A stretch of DNA of 34,077 nucleotides from Methylococcaceae bacterium (lineage in GTDB: Bacteria; Pseudomonadota; Gammaproteobacteria; Methylococcales; Methylomonadaceae). Position 1 is the stretch's first letter; every line of letters begins with the position of its first letter. The stretch is from contig JAIFMS010000193.1 in the NCBI GenBank assembly GCA_020048335.1, forward strand, positions 1 to 34,077, in the 5' to 3' direction. A program made the translations under genes and the position numbers. Shown here piece after piece: positions 19,562 through 28,497 of the stretch. The notes under the pieces are model-generated. The model did no database searches, was not told where the DNA came from, and worked only from the letters and a program-made list of their open reading frames with translations.

Positions 19562-22216
19562 ATGTCACAGCAACCCAATACCATTTATCTGAAAGATTAC
19601 ACTGTCCCTGCGTATTTAATTACGCAAGTGGAATTAAAATTTAGTCTTGCCAGTGAACAGACTCATGTTCACTCACGCTTGACGGTGCAACGCAATCCTA
19701 CCAGTGATGCGGTGGAAACATCGCTAACCCTGTTAGGCGAGCAGATTCAATTGCTGAGTGTGGCATTGAATGATGAACTCTTGCCCGAAACAGCGTATCA
19801 ATGCAACGAGACGTGCTTGGTGATTGCAGACGTGCCGCAGCAAGCCCCTTTTGTTATCACCATTGAAAATACCTTAAGCCCCAAAGCTAACACCGCGTTA
19901 GAAGGGCTGTATTTATCCAATACCATGCTGTGTACCCAATGTGAAGCGCAGGGCTTTCGTCGCATCACTTACTTTTTAGACCGCCCTGATGTGATGAGTC
20001 AATTTACCACCACCTTGGTGGCGGATAAAACTTTGTATCCTGTGCTATTGTCCAACGGCAATAAAATCGCCACTGGGGAATTGGACAATAATCAACATTG
20101 GGTAACGTGGGAAGACCCGTTTCACAAACCGTGCTATTTATTCGCCTTAGTCGCAGGACAATTGGAAGTCATTAAAGACCGTTTTACCACCGCAAGTGGG
20201 CGCGAGATTGCATTAGAAATTTTTGTCGAAGCCCACGACAAAGATAAATGTGACCATGCGATGCAATCGTTAAAACACGCAATGGCGTGGGATGAACAAG
20301 TGTATGGGCGCGAGTATGATTTAGATTTGTATATGATTGTCGCGGTCGGGCATTTTAATATGGGGGCGATGGAAAACAAGGGCTTGAATATTTTTAATAC
20401 CAAGTTTGTGTTAGCCCGTCCTGATACTGCCACCGATAGCGATTATGAAGACATTGAAGGGGTAATTGCGCACGAGTATTTTCACAATTGGACAGGCAAT
20501 CGCATCACCTGTCGGGATTGGTTTCAATTGAGTTTGAAAGAGGGCTTTACCGTATTTCGTGACCAAGAATTTACTGCCGACCGCACTTCACGCGGAGTCA
20601 AACGCATTGAAGATGTGATTTTATTGCGCAGCCGGCAATTTGCCGAAGATGCAGGTCCCTTATCTCATCCGATTCGCCCTGAGTCGTATATTGAAATCAA
20701 TAATTTTTATACCTTAACTGTGTACGAAAAAGGTGCGGAAGTGGTGCGGATGATTCGCACTTTAGTTGGGGAAGCAGGTTTTCGGGAAGGCAGTGATTTG
20801 TATTTCACTCGCCATGATGGACAAGCCGTAACGTGTGAAGATTTTGTGCAAGCGATGGAAGATGCCAATGGCGTGGATTTAAGCCAATTTAAGCAGTGGT
20901 ATTGCCAAGCGGGTACGCCGCTGATTAAAGTACAGCAAGAGTATGATGCTACGACAAAAACCCTGCGTTTGCACATCAGCCAATCCAATGGTACAAGCAC
21001 TGAACAAGCCAATCCGCCGTTGTTGATTCCGATTAAACTCGGCTTGTTACAATCGACTGGACAACCTGCCACGTTGTATTTAAACGGTGCTGAAACTGGC
21101 AGCCTAGAAACGGTGTTGCCACTGAGTGAAAAGGAACAAACCTTTGTATTCAATCACTTACTAGAGCCGCCGATTGTGTCCTTGCTACGCGGTTTTTCAG
21201 CCCCTGTGAAAGTAGAAATGGAACAGCGGGTTGAAGAACTCGCCTTTTTATTGCAACATGACAGCGATTTGTTTAATCGCTGGGAAGCAGGGCAAAAATT
21301 AGCGGCGCAATTGATTTTATCCCTCGCCACCGACAGCCAAAATGCCCAGCCGTTACAGTTAAATCCGATTTTAATCAGCGCGTTTCAAGCCATTCTTGCC
21401 CAATCGTGGGAGGATTTATCCTATCTTTCTTTGTTATTGACCTTGCCATCGGAAACCTATTTAGCTGAATTTATGGCAGTTGTTGATGTGATGGCTTTGC
21501 ATAAGGCGCGTGAATTTGTAAGAAAAACCTTAGCACAACAGTGTCAAACAGAATTTTTCCAACTTTATCAAACCCATCATAAAGAAGAATCTGGTTTGTT
21601 TGATGCAGGAGCGATTGGGCGGCGGCGCGTGAAAAATGTGTGTTTGAATTATTTAACTGCGTTACAAACAACGCAAACGCAAGCAATAAATTTGGCACAA
21701 TTTAAAACGGCTAAAAATATGACTGACCAAATCGCCGCCTTAACTGCCATTGTCAATAGTTGTCATCATGAAAAACAAGCGTGCTTGATAGCTTTTTATC
21801 AGCAATGGCAAGCTGAAGCGTTGGTGATTGATAAATGGTTTACTTTACAAGCCAGTTCAGTGATGCCCGAAACTTTTCATCAGGTGTTGCGTTTAATGGA
21901 ACATCCTGCGTTTGACATGAAAAATCCGAATCGGGTGCGCTCGTTAATTGGAGCATTTACACAGGCAAATCCTGTGCATTATCACGCGAGCAACGGTGAG
22001 GGGTATCAATTTTTAGCCGACCAAGTGCTGGTTTTAAATCAATTAAATCCACAAATTGCCTCACGCATGATTATCCCGTTGACAGGCTGGCACCGATTTG
22101 ATGCGCCACGGCAAGCGTTAATGAAAGCGCAATTGGAACGCATTATGCAAACGGCTGATATTTCACCTGATGTGTATGAAATTGCTAGTAAAAGTTTGCA
22201 TAAAGCAATCAAGTAA
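19562..22216 (+). CDS. pepN: Aminopeptidase N
   Basis: An 884-aa M1-family zinc aminopeptidase. It removes N-terminal residues from peptides late in cytosolic protein turnover. GAMEN (268-272) binds the substrate N terminus, and HEYFHNW (from 304) with the following LKEGFTVF Glu (about 327) makes the HExxH-E zinc site. The catalytic domain is followed by the long helical C-terminal half as in E. coli PepN, and the length is near the normal 870-880. No signal peptide is present. The ATG at 19562 has no strong ribosome site visible. It is not visibly in an operon and is closed by a terminator at 22247. Confidence 0.95.
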   Translation: MSQQPNTIYLKDYTVPAYLITQVELKFSLASEQTHVHSRLTVQRNPTSDAVETSLTLLGEQIQLLSVALNDELLPETAYQCNETCLVIADVPQQAPFVITIENTLSPKANTALEGLYLSNTMLCTQCEAQGFRRITYFLDRPDVMSQFTTTLVADKTLYPVLLSNGNKIATGELDNNQHWVTWEDPFHKPCYLFALVAGQLEVIKDRFTTASGREIALEIFVEAHDKDKCDHAMQSLKHAMAWDEQVYGREYDLDLYMIVAVGHFNMGAMENKGLNIFNTKFVLARPDTATDSDYEDIEGVIAHEYFHNWTGNRITCRDWFQLSLKEGFTVFRDQEFTADRTSRGVKRIEDVILLRSRQFAEDAGPLSHPIRPESYIEINNFYTLTVYEKGAEVVRMIRTLVGEAGFREGSDLYFTRHDGQAVTCEDFVQAMEDANGVDLSQFKQWYCQAGTPLIKVQQEYDATTKTLRLHISQSNGTSTEQANPPLLIPIKLGLLQSTGQPATLYLNGAETGSLETVLPLSEKEQTFVFNHLLEPPIVSLLRGFSAPVKVEMEQRVEELAFLLQHDSDLFNRWEAGQKLAAQLILSLATDSQNAQPLQLNPILISAFQAILAQSWEDLSYLSLLLTLPSETYLAEFMAVVDVMALHKAREFVRKTLAQQCQTEFFQLYQTHHKEESGLFDAGAIGRRRVKNVCLNYLTALQTTQTQAINLAQFKTAKNMTDQIAALTAIVNSCHHEKQACLIAFYQQWQAEALVIDKWFTLQASSVMPETFHQVLRLMEHPAFDMKNPNRVRSLIGAFTQANPVHYHASNGEGYQFLADQVLVLNQLNPQIASRMIIPLTGWHRFDAPRQALMKAQLERIMQTADISPDVYEIASKSLHKAIK

Positions 22217-22246
22217 TCCCCTGGTCTTTTTTTAAATTCACCCCAC

Positions 22247-22274
22247 CCCTCCTTTATGAAAGGAGGGACTTTTT
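22247..22274 (+). terminator. Terminator after pepN
   Basis: CCCTCCTTT (22247-22255) pairs perfectly with AAAGGAGGG (22259-22267) around an ATG loop, and CTTTTT follows. The CTTTTT tail is also the start of the 11-base repeat that flanks the putative MITE. Confidence 0.85.
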
Positions 22275-22279
22275 ACAGG

Positions 22280-22403
22280 CTCTGCCATTAAGTTAAGAAA
22301 ACCGCTAGGCAGGAGTAAAACAGCTTTAGCTGTTTTCTAGTGATTACTCGCCAATAGCTAAAGCTATTGGACTCCTGATAATTGCTTAACTTAATGGCAG
22401 TGG
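22280..22403. mobile_element. Putative IS4-like MITE
   Basis: CTGCCATTAAGTTAAG (22282-22297) is repeated perfectly inverted as CTTAACTTAATGGCAG (22385-22400). The 11-base direct repeat CTTTTTACAGG occurs just outside at 22269-22279 and 22404-22414, as a target-site duplication would. Nested palindromes fill the 124-bp inside: AAAACAGC/GCTGTTTT, CAATAGCT/AGCTATTG and CAGGAGT/ACTCCTG. It encodes nothing. The end sequence resembles IS4-family ends, which also give 10-13-base duplications; that family link is from memory. The rest of the gap to 22566 is AT-rich with no gene seen. Confidence 0.75.
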
Positions 22404-22566
22404 CTTTTTACAGGGCAAGCACCGATAAATTCAGTGTGGCAAAGTAATATTATATTTAAACTTTTTATATGCGCTTGCCCTAGCGAAATTATTTTTTTGC
22501 CCTAACATGACTTATTTCATAGCATAATGGCATTCATTGTAAAATGCTTTTTTTTGAAAATTTAAC

Positions 22567-23571
22567 ATGACAACACTTCCTGCGACACACCGTTTAGCAC
22601 TCACGTCGGGCGAACCTGCGGGTATTGGTCCTGATTTATGCGTACAACTGGCACAAAATCCTTATCCTTGTGAAATTGTGGTGCTGGCTGATCCAGAAAT
22701 TTTGCAGACCCGTGCTGCACAGCTCAAGCTTCCTTTACAGATTAAAAAGTTTGACCCACTCGAACCAGCAACGCCACAGCAAGCCGGTTGTTTAACGGTT
22801 TTTGCCACTCAAGTACAGGAAGCGGTGGTGTGTGGGCAATTAAATAAAGCCAATAGCCCCTATGTTTTAGAAACCTTACGCTTGGCAACCCAAGGCTGTT
22901 TAGATGGTTTATTTAGCGCGATGGTCACAGCCCCTGTGCATAAAGGAATTATTAATGAGGCCGATTTTGAATTTAGTGGGCATACAGAATACATTGCTGA
23001 CATGACAGGGGGGCATCCTGTGATGATGTTGGCAACCAAGGGTTTACGGGTTGCGTTGGCAACGACACATTTACCTTTGTCCCAGGTTGCAAACGAAATT
23101 ACCCATGACCGCTTAACTATCGTGCTTGAAGTTTTGGCGCGAGATTTACGGCAACGTTTTTTTATTCCAGAACCCTGTATCGTGGTCTGTGGACTCAATC
23201 CACACGCAGGGGAAGATGGGTATTTAGGCAGTGAAGAAATTGATATTATCATCCCCGTGCTGAATAAATTGCGCAAACAGGGCTTGCATTTAATCGGCCC
23301 GTTGCCGGCGGATACCGCCTTTACTCGCAAACAATTAGCCAAAGCGGATGTGGTGTTAGCAATGTATCACGACCAAGGCTTGCCCGTGCTGAAATACCAA
23401 GGGTTTGGGCAAGCGGTGAATATCACCTTAGGATTACCCATTATTCGCACCTCGGTTGACCACGGCACGGCACTCGATTTAGCAGGCACTGGCACGGCAG
23501 AATACCGCAGTTTAGAACTGGCTATCCAGATGGCATTAAGTATGAGTGCTTATAATCCGATGGCTTTTTAA
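22567..23571 (+). CDS. pdxA: 4-hydroxythreonine-4-phosphate dehydrogenase
   Basis: A 334-aa PdxA enzyme that oxidises 4-phosphohydroxy-L-threonine in the DXP-dependent pyridoxal-phosphate pathway. Signatures are TSGEPAGIGPDLC near the N terminus, VTAPVHKGII, FSGHTEYIADMTGG with metal-binding His, CGLNPHAGEDGYLGSEE, GPLPADTAF, MYHDQGLPVLKY and RTSVDHGTALDLAGTG. Length is normal. Its 3' end comes 28 bases before rsmA, and pdxA-rsmA is a conserved neighbour pair in gammaproteobacteria. The ATG at 22567 gives a normal N terminus. No clear ribosome site is visible. Confidence 0.95.
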   Translation: MTTLPATHRLALTSGEPAGIGPDLCVQLAQNPYPCEIVVLADPEILQTRAAQLKLPLQIKKFDPLEPATPQQAGCLTVFATQVQEAVVCGQLNKANSPYVLETLRLATQGCLDGLFSAMVTAPVHKGIINEADFEFSGHTEYIADMTGGHPVMMLATKGLRVALATTHLPLSQVANEITHDRLTIVLEVLARDLRQRFFIPEPCIVVCGLNPHAGEDGYLGSEEIDIIIPVLNKLRKQGLHLIGPLPADTAFTRKQLAKADVVLAMYHDQGLPVLKYQGFGQAVNITLGLPIIRTSVDHGTALDLAGTGTAEYRSLELAIQMALSMSAYNPMAF

Positions 23572-23599
23572 TCTCTCTTACCCACACCACAGCATTTTA

Positions 23600-24412
23600 A
23601 TGACACATCAAGCTCGCAAACGTTTTGGTCAAAACTTTTTACACGACTACAGTATTATTGCCAATATTATCAATCATCTACAAGCTGAAAAACAGCAGCA
23701 TTGGGTTGAAATAGGCCCTGGACAAGGGGCTTTAACTGAGCCTTTATTAGCCGCGCAAGTCTGTTTAGATGTCGTGGAATTAGACCGCGATTTAGTTGCG
23801 TTGTTGCAACGCAAATTTGCCCAAGCCGCCGATTTAACCATTCACAGTGCGGATGCCCTGAACTTTGATTTTGCAGGTTTACAAAAAAATAATGAAAAAC
23901 TGCACATTATCGGCAATCTGCCCTATAACATTTCAACGCCGCTGCTGTTTCATTTATTAAGTTTTAGCAATTTGATTGCTGATATGCACTTTATGTTGCA
24001 AAAAGAAGTGGTGGAAAGAATCTGCGCCGCCCCGGGTAGTAAAAAATACGGCAAATTAAGCGTGATGATGCAATATTTTTGTGAAACCGAAGCTTTGTTT
24101 GAAGTGCCGCCTGAAAGTTTTGACCCCATTCCGCAAGTTAAATCGGCGATTATTCGTCTGATACCCCACACAACGCCACCTGTTATGGTCAAAAATGTGA
24201 GTGTATTAAAAAATATTACCAGTGCGGCTTTTTCACAACGGCGCAAAACTTTGCGTAATTCCATGAAAAATTTATTCACCGAAGCACAATTAATCGCCCT
24301 AGAGGTTGAACCCACTGCCCGCGCGGAGACATTGACCTTGGCACAATTTGCGCAATTGAGTAATGCGTGGACAGAAATAGCCGATTATCCCTGCGACAAT
24401 TTGCCTCAGTGA
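23600..24412 (+). CDS. rsmA: 16S rRNA dimethyladenosine transferase RsmA/KsgA
   Basis: A 270-aa enzyme that dimethylates two adjacent adenines (A1518, A1519) in the 3' end of 16S rRNA during 30S assembly. Signatures are ARKRFGQNFLHD at the start, VEIGPGQGALTEPLL (SAM site), VVELDRDL, IGNLPYNISTPLLFHLL (the NLPY catalytic motif), MLQKEVVERI and FSQRRKTLRNSM near the end. The ATG at 23600 is chosen because ARKRFGQNFL is the normal N terminus; the open frame from 23546 would overlap pdxA. Confidence 0.95.
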   Translation: MTHQARKRFGQNFLHDYSIIANIINHLQAEKQQHWVEIGPGQGALTEPLLAAQVCLDVVELDRDLVALLQRKFAQAADLTIHSADALNFDFAGLQKNNEKLHIIGNLPYNISTPLLFHLLSFSNLIADMHFMLQKEVVERICAAPGSKKYGKLSVMMQYFCETEALFEVPPESFDPIPQVKSAIIRLIPHTTPPVMVKNVSVLKNITSAAFSQRRKTLRNSMKNLFTEAQLIALEVEPTARAETLTLAQFAQLSNAWTEIADYPCDNLPQ

Positions 24413-24532
24413 CAATTTGCCACATTTTCAAACGCATTATAACAGGCTAAACTAGCTGCAACTTTTAACACTTCGCAAACCTCCTAAATAGCAAAGCGTT
24501 TTTTGTCACTATCTTCCTAAAATATCCCCTTT

Positions 24533-24560
24533 ATGCGGCCTAATCAGCCGCATTTTTTTT
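24533..24560 (+). terminator. Terminator after rsmA
   Basis: ATGCGGC (24533-24539) pairs with GCCGCAT (24547-24553), followed by TTTTTTT. It closes the pdxA-rsmA unit just before the next start at 24573. Confidence 0.9.
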
Positions 24561-24572
24561 GCCTATTTTTCA

Positions 24573-25181
24573 ATGTTGCCTTCTGCAAAGATGCTTTTAA
24601 ATTTTATCCAAAAAGTCGTTGTCATTATTTTACTGGTAGGGAGCTTTACCCCCCCTGTTTTTGCACATAACGGCTCACACGAAAGCAAAAATTGTTTTAT
24701 CAACATTGGTAACAATCAATTGCGCTTAAGTGGCTTTCAATTTCAAGGGATTCATCCTAATGCGGTCTATTGTCGGGTGTTTCCTTTTTTAGATACCTTG
24801 TTAATTAAACTAGAAGCCCTGAATCCACAGGCAAGTACCCAACAAGTGACGTTGCAGTTAGTTAAAATAGACGATTGGCTCGCTGAAATCAGCGCGAGTA
24901 AAGCGAGTGGCATTGTGGTGCAAACCACGCCACAGCGGTCTTTTAAAGAAGTGATTTTATTACAAACCAAACTCACCGAGCGGGGACTTTACGCGCTGGA
25001 TATACGCTTGCAGGCTGAAAAACAGCCGCCGCTGAAACAGCGTTTTTATTTTCTAGCAGGGATTCCTATCACGCAGATATTGGTGTTATTTTCCTTTGCA
25101 CTTTTATTGTTGCTGGCGGTGTTATTATTTATGCAGCGAACTACCCTTTTTTTATCTAAGAACGGCTGTGTTAAAAAATAG
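24573..25181 (+). CDS. Membrane-anchored periplasmic protein, unknown
   Basis: A 202-aa protein. A hydrophobic stretch (residues about 14-27, VVVIILLVGSFTPP) ending in VFAHNG is a signal peptide or anchor. The middle is a beta-rich domain of about 130 residues with two Cys (NCFINI, YCRVF). A second hydrophobic helix at about 168-190 and a basic tail finish it, so the domain should face the periplasm. Starts at 24573 or 24591 are both possible. The gene begins a small cluster of membrane and metal-binding proteins. No family recognised. Confidence 0.65.
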   Translation: MLPSAKMLLNFIQKVVVIILLVGSFTPPVFAHNGSHESKNCFINIGNNQLRLSGFQFQGIHPNAVYCRVFPFLDTLLIKLEALNPQASTQQVTLQLVKIDDWLAEISASKASGIVVQTTPQRSFKEVILLQTKLTERGLYALDIRLQAEKQPPLKQRFYFLAGIPITQILVLFSFALLLLLAVLLFMQRTTLFLSKNGCVKK

Positions 25182-25327
25182 TTTTTGTGACAAAAAGAGA
25201 TAGTTTACGGACTTGGGTTTGCAATAAATTGACAAATATTCAGATTTTTAAATCACCTATCACATTGGATTTGTTACTTATAAAAATGGATTTTGCTATT
25301 AACCCATGACTGATTTATCCTGTTGTT

Positions 25328-25507
25328 ATGAAACAAACTGAGACAAAAGAAAAACCACTCTGCACACTTTGCAAGCAACCTGTTGAAATTGCAGGATTTT
25401 CTCTGCTTGTCGAAGATAATTTAAAACACTTTTGCTGTGAAGGTTGTTTAAGCATTTACCAATTGCTGCACAAATTCACCGCGCCTAATTCCCATAACTC
25501 TAACTAA
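25328..25507 (+). CDS. Small metal-binding protein, ATPase-N-domain type
   Basis: A 59-aa reading frame. The residues LCTLCKQPVEIAGF followed by HFCCEGCLSIYQLL match the cysteine-rich domain found at the N terminus of heavy-metal P-type ATPases (C-x2-C, then F-C-C-x-G-C-x3-Y). Here it stands alone. The P-type ATPase itself is not in the window. It may deliver or store a metal such as copper. No good ribosome site is visible. It ends 19 bases before the next membrane-protein gene. Confidence 0.75.
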   Translation: MKQTETKEKPLCTLCKQPVEIAGFSLLVEDNLKHFCCEGCLSIYQLLHKFTAPNSHNSN

Positions 25508-25526
25508 AATTTTTTAAGGACTCTCT

Positions 25527-26081
25527 ATGAAAGCCTGTGACTCTTGTTCCCAGCGTGTACAAATCGGTGCTAATCACCAGAAGGTGAATGTGCTACAACG
25601 CGGTATTGGACTTATCTTGGTTTATTTACCGATTTTGACTTTACCGTTTGTTATCACCAGTGCGTATTTAACCTATTTTCATTTACGCATGGTGGGCGGT
25701 AAAAATGTCAAAACTTGGGGCGATTTTATGCCAAAACGAGAAACCCATCGTTATGATTTAAAAAATCAAATCACAATGGATGGCTCGTTTAAACTCAGTT
25801 TAGCCCAGTCAAAACTGTATTGGATTCTTAACTGTACTTGGTATTGTCCTTTAAGTGTCGCGCTGTTTGAATGGCACGCTTATTTAGTGAAAGTGGTTGA
25901 AAATTGGTGGTGTCCCTTTGGGCATAATAAAAAAGAGAATGGCGATTATAATGAAGGTGCGATTGATCAATCGTTTTGGCATATTTATCCTGATGAACAA
26001 GCTAAACTGCATGAGGATGATTTAAAAAATCCATTATGGAATAGCACCGAAGAAACCGATCAATCATCAAACTTAAGATGA
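25527..26081 (+). CDS. Small membrane protein with N-terminal CxxC
   Basis: A 184-aa protein. MKACDSCSQRV gives a C4-x2-C7 pair, then a hydrophobic helix spans about residues 29-49 (GLILVYLPILTLPFVITSAY). A second Trp/Cys/Phe-rich stretch at about 110-135 (LYWILNCTWYCPLSVALFEW) may be membrane-associated. The C terminus is acidic and soluble. AAGGAC precedes the ATG. It is probably transcribed with the metal-binding ORF at 25328, and a shared role in metal or respiratory-complex assembly is possible but unproven. The family is not recognised. Confidence 0.65.
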   Translation: MKACDSCSQRVQIGANHQKVNVLQRGIGLILVYLPILTLPFVITSAYLTYFHLRMVGGKNVKTWGDFMPKRETHRYDLKNQITMDGSFKLSLAQSKLYWILNCTWYCPLSVALFEWHAYLVKVVENWWCPFGHNKKENGDYNEGAIDQSFWHIYPDEQAKLHEDDLKNPLWNSTEETDQSSNLR

Positions 26082-26161
26082 TTGGATATTAAAAAATCCC
26101 CTTAGCTCCAATTCCTTCAGGAGCTGAGGAAGATTTAAGCAAACAGAGGTTTAGAGTTCAA

Positions 26162-26803
26162 TTGGTTGATATAACGCTTAAAAAAAAATACCTGTTATTA
26201 AATTGGATTTTATTCACAAGCTATGGCTGTATTATTTTATTTGCCCTTTACAGCTCTATCTATTGTTGGCCAACGCAAGGCAGTGTGATTTGGTTTTTAC
26301 TTATTTTTTTCTTCCCCCCTTTTTTATATCACGGTATTTTTATCGGCTATGCCCTTGCTAGCGATAAACTATTGCATTGGAAAAAATCGTACCGCTTTGT
26401 TACGCTGATTATCGGTTTTTTAGTAACAGGCGGGTTATTGCAAGTAACGCAACACCTTTCCTTGTCACATTTTAAAACCGCGTATCGTCCTTTTATTGCG
26501 CAGATACAAGCCAATTTGTCGCAACCTTGCAATAAGCATTATTTTGAAATTCCGCAAGTTCAACATTACAACGCTTCTGTTACGCAAAAAATTGTTAAGC
26601 AAGGACAGCCCGCAGGGGCTTTGTTTTATAATAAACAACGGTTTGTGCTGTATTTTCGGGCAGGTTCGGTCGATCCTGGGGGAAGTCATTTAAGTTATGA
26701 TTCTCAGACACGGCAATGGACACTTTTTCATCATAACGATTTTGCAGCAGTTGATAAATTCGCCGCTCAAATTCACAAATTAACCCAATGCCAAAATTTT
26801 TAA
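26162..26803 (+). CDS. Membrane protein of unknown function
   Basis: A 213-aa protein starting at a TTG (26162). The first 90 residues hold three hydrophobic helices (about 10-31, 40-62, 75-95), and the remaining part is a soluble domain with two Cys (QPCNKHYF and the C-terminal TQCQNF). The weak AGAGG site at 26144 supports the TTG; no ATG exists near the beginning of the frame. It may belong to the preceding cluster, separated by an 80-base gap with an imperfect hairpin. I do not recognise the family. Confidence 0.55.
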   Translation: MVDITLKKKYLLLNWILFTSYGCIILFALYSSIYCWPTQGSVIWFLLIFFFPPFLYHGIFIGYALASDKLLHWKKSYRFVTLIIGFLVTGGLLQVTQHLSLSHFKTAYRPFIAQIQANLSQPCNKHYFEIPQVQHYNASVTQKIVKQGQPAGALFYNKQRFVLYFRAGSVDPGGSHLSYDSQTRQWTLFHHNDFAAVDKFAAQIHKLTQCQNF

Positions 26804-26954
26804 GGCGCATCAACTCGCTGTGTGAAGTAAAACGCTATTTTTCTGTTTACTGTTGGACGCAAGAGCTTCACTATTGCTATGATTAAAACAGTATGATTTC
26901 TTTCGCAATCGTGCCATGTTAGTCTGTTTCAAATAATAATAAAGAGGATTTTTT

Positions 26955-28370
26955 ATGGGATTGCAAATTTTTCGTACTAAACAAATTACCCCAGATGACT
27001 TAGGTGATGCTGGATTAAACCGTTGTTTGTCAAAATGGGATTTAACTTTTTTAGGTATAGGCGCGATTATCGGCACGGGCATCTTTGTATTAACAGGGAT
27101 TGCCGCCGCAACCCAATCAGGACCTGCGGTTGTGATTTCATTTATTTTGGCAGGATTGGCGTGTGCTTTTGCCGCCCTTGCCTATGCTGAATTGGCCGCA
27201 TCGGTTGGTGGATGTGGCAGTGCCTATGGTTACAGTTATGCCGCTTTTGGTGAATTAATTGCTTGGATTATTGGTTGGGATTTACTGCTCGAATATGGAA
27301 TGTCGGTTGCGGCGGTGGCAAATGGCTGGTCAGGCTATTTCAATAACGCCTTGACTGCGTTAGGAATGGGATTACCTGAGGCTTTAACCAAAGCTCCGAA
27401 AATGGGTGGATTGATTAATTTGCCCGCCGCAGGGATTATTTTAATCTTAATGGGTTTATTGATTATTGGAGTCAAACAAAGCACTCATACCAACAATGCA
27501 ATGGTGTTTATTAAATTATTGACCATCAGTATTTTTATTGGCATTGCGATGTTTAACGTTAATCCTGATAACTGGCATCCTTTTATGCCTTATGGTTGGT
27601 TTGAAACCTTACCCGATGGCAGCACGCGCGGGGTCTTAGCAGGGGCTTCTATCGTATTTTTTTCTTATGTTGGATTTGATGCGGTTTCCACCGCCGCTGA
27701 AGAGGCAAAAAATCCACAGGCAGATTTACCGTTTGGAATTGTCGCTTCGTTGGGATTTTGTACGCTTATCTATATTATTGTTGCAGGTTTATTAACAGGC
27801 ATTGTGCCATACACGGCATTAAATGTTGCCTCCCCTGTTTCACACGCTTTACAACTGATTGGGTATAACTGGGCATCGGCATTAATTTCAACAGGCGTGA
27901 TTGCAGGTCTGACCACGGTGATGTTGGTGCTTTATTATGGCTTAACACGGATTATTTTTGCGATGTCACGCGATGGATTATTATCCGCATTTTTTAATAA
28001 AATCAATGTCAATACACAAACGCCTGTACGAGTCATTGTGATTTGTGGGATAACAATGGCAATTGTGGCAGGCTTTATTCCCCTCGGTGATTTAGCCGAA
28101 TTAGTTAATATTGGTACCTTAGCCGCATTTGTATTAGTTTGTTTGGGGGTGATGGTTTTGCGGATTAAAAAGCCTGACTTAATTCGCCCTTTTCGCGTTC
28201 CATTTGGGCATTTATTTCCAATTTTAGGAATGCTATCCTGCTCGGCATTAATGGCATTTTTACCTGCCTTAACTTGGTTGCGATTTATTGTGTGGTTAGC
28301 GTTAGGCTTGATTGTTTATTTTGTGTATTCTATTAAGCACAGTAAACTTGCTCAATCGACGCTTAAGTAA
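26955..28370 (+). CDS. Amino-acid permease (APC superfamily, CAT-like)
   Basis: A 471-aa transporter with about 12 hydrophobic helices. The APC signature GAIIGTGIFVLTGIAA lies in helix 1, followed by AALAYAELAASVGGCGSAYGY, FFSYVGFDAVSTAAEEAKNP and LTRIIFAMSRDGLL. The closest recognisable group is the cationic amino-acid transporters (CAT/YfnA type) that move amino acids by proton symport. The N-terminal DDLGDAGLNRCLSKWDL is typical. AAAGAGG precedes the ATG. No amino-acid gene neighbours fix the substrate. Confidence 0.9.
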   Translation: MGLQIFRTKQITPDDLGDAGLNRCLSKWDLTFLGIGAIIGTGIFVLTGIAAATQSGPAVVISFILAGLACAFAALAYAELAASVGGCGSAYGYSYAAFGELIAWIIGWDLLLEYGMSVAAVANGWSGYFNNALTALGMGLPEALTKAPKMGGLINLPAAGIILILMGLLIIGVKQSTHTNNAMVFIKLLTISIFIGIAMFNVNPDNWHPFMPYGWFETLPDGSTRGVLAGASIVFFSYVGFDAVSTAAEEAKNPQADLPFGIVASLGFCTLIYIIVAGLLTGIVPYTALNVASPVSHALQLIGYNWASALISTGVIAGLTTVMLVLYYGLTRIIFAMSRDGLLSAFFNKINVNTQTPVRVIVICGITMAIVAGFIPLGDLAELVNIGTLAAFVLVCLGVMVLRIKKPDLIRPFRVPFGHLFPILGMLSCSALMAFLPALTWLRFIVWLALGLIVYFVYSIKHSKLAQSTLK

Positions 28371-28497
28371 CAATGTGTCGATTTTGTGATAGAAACAAGC
28401 AGAATTTAAGTTGCACAACGACTACAATAAGTGTGTAAAAAAATTAAATTGGAAAAATAATGTTGACTGTAGCGACTTTAAAAAAATGAGGATGTCT

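Noticed and set aside
26096-26140. Hairpin between 26081 and 26162 as a terminator
   Set aside because: AGCTCC/GGAGCT pairs well, but no T run follows on the plus strand; only a weak tail is present, so no terminator is claimed.
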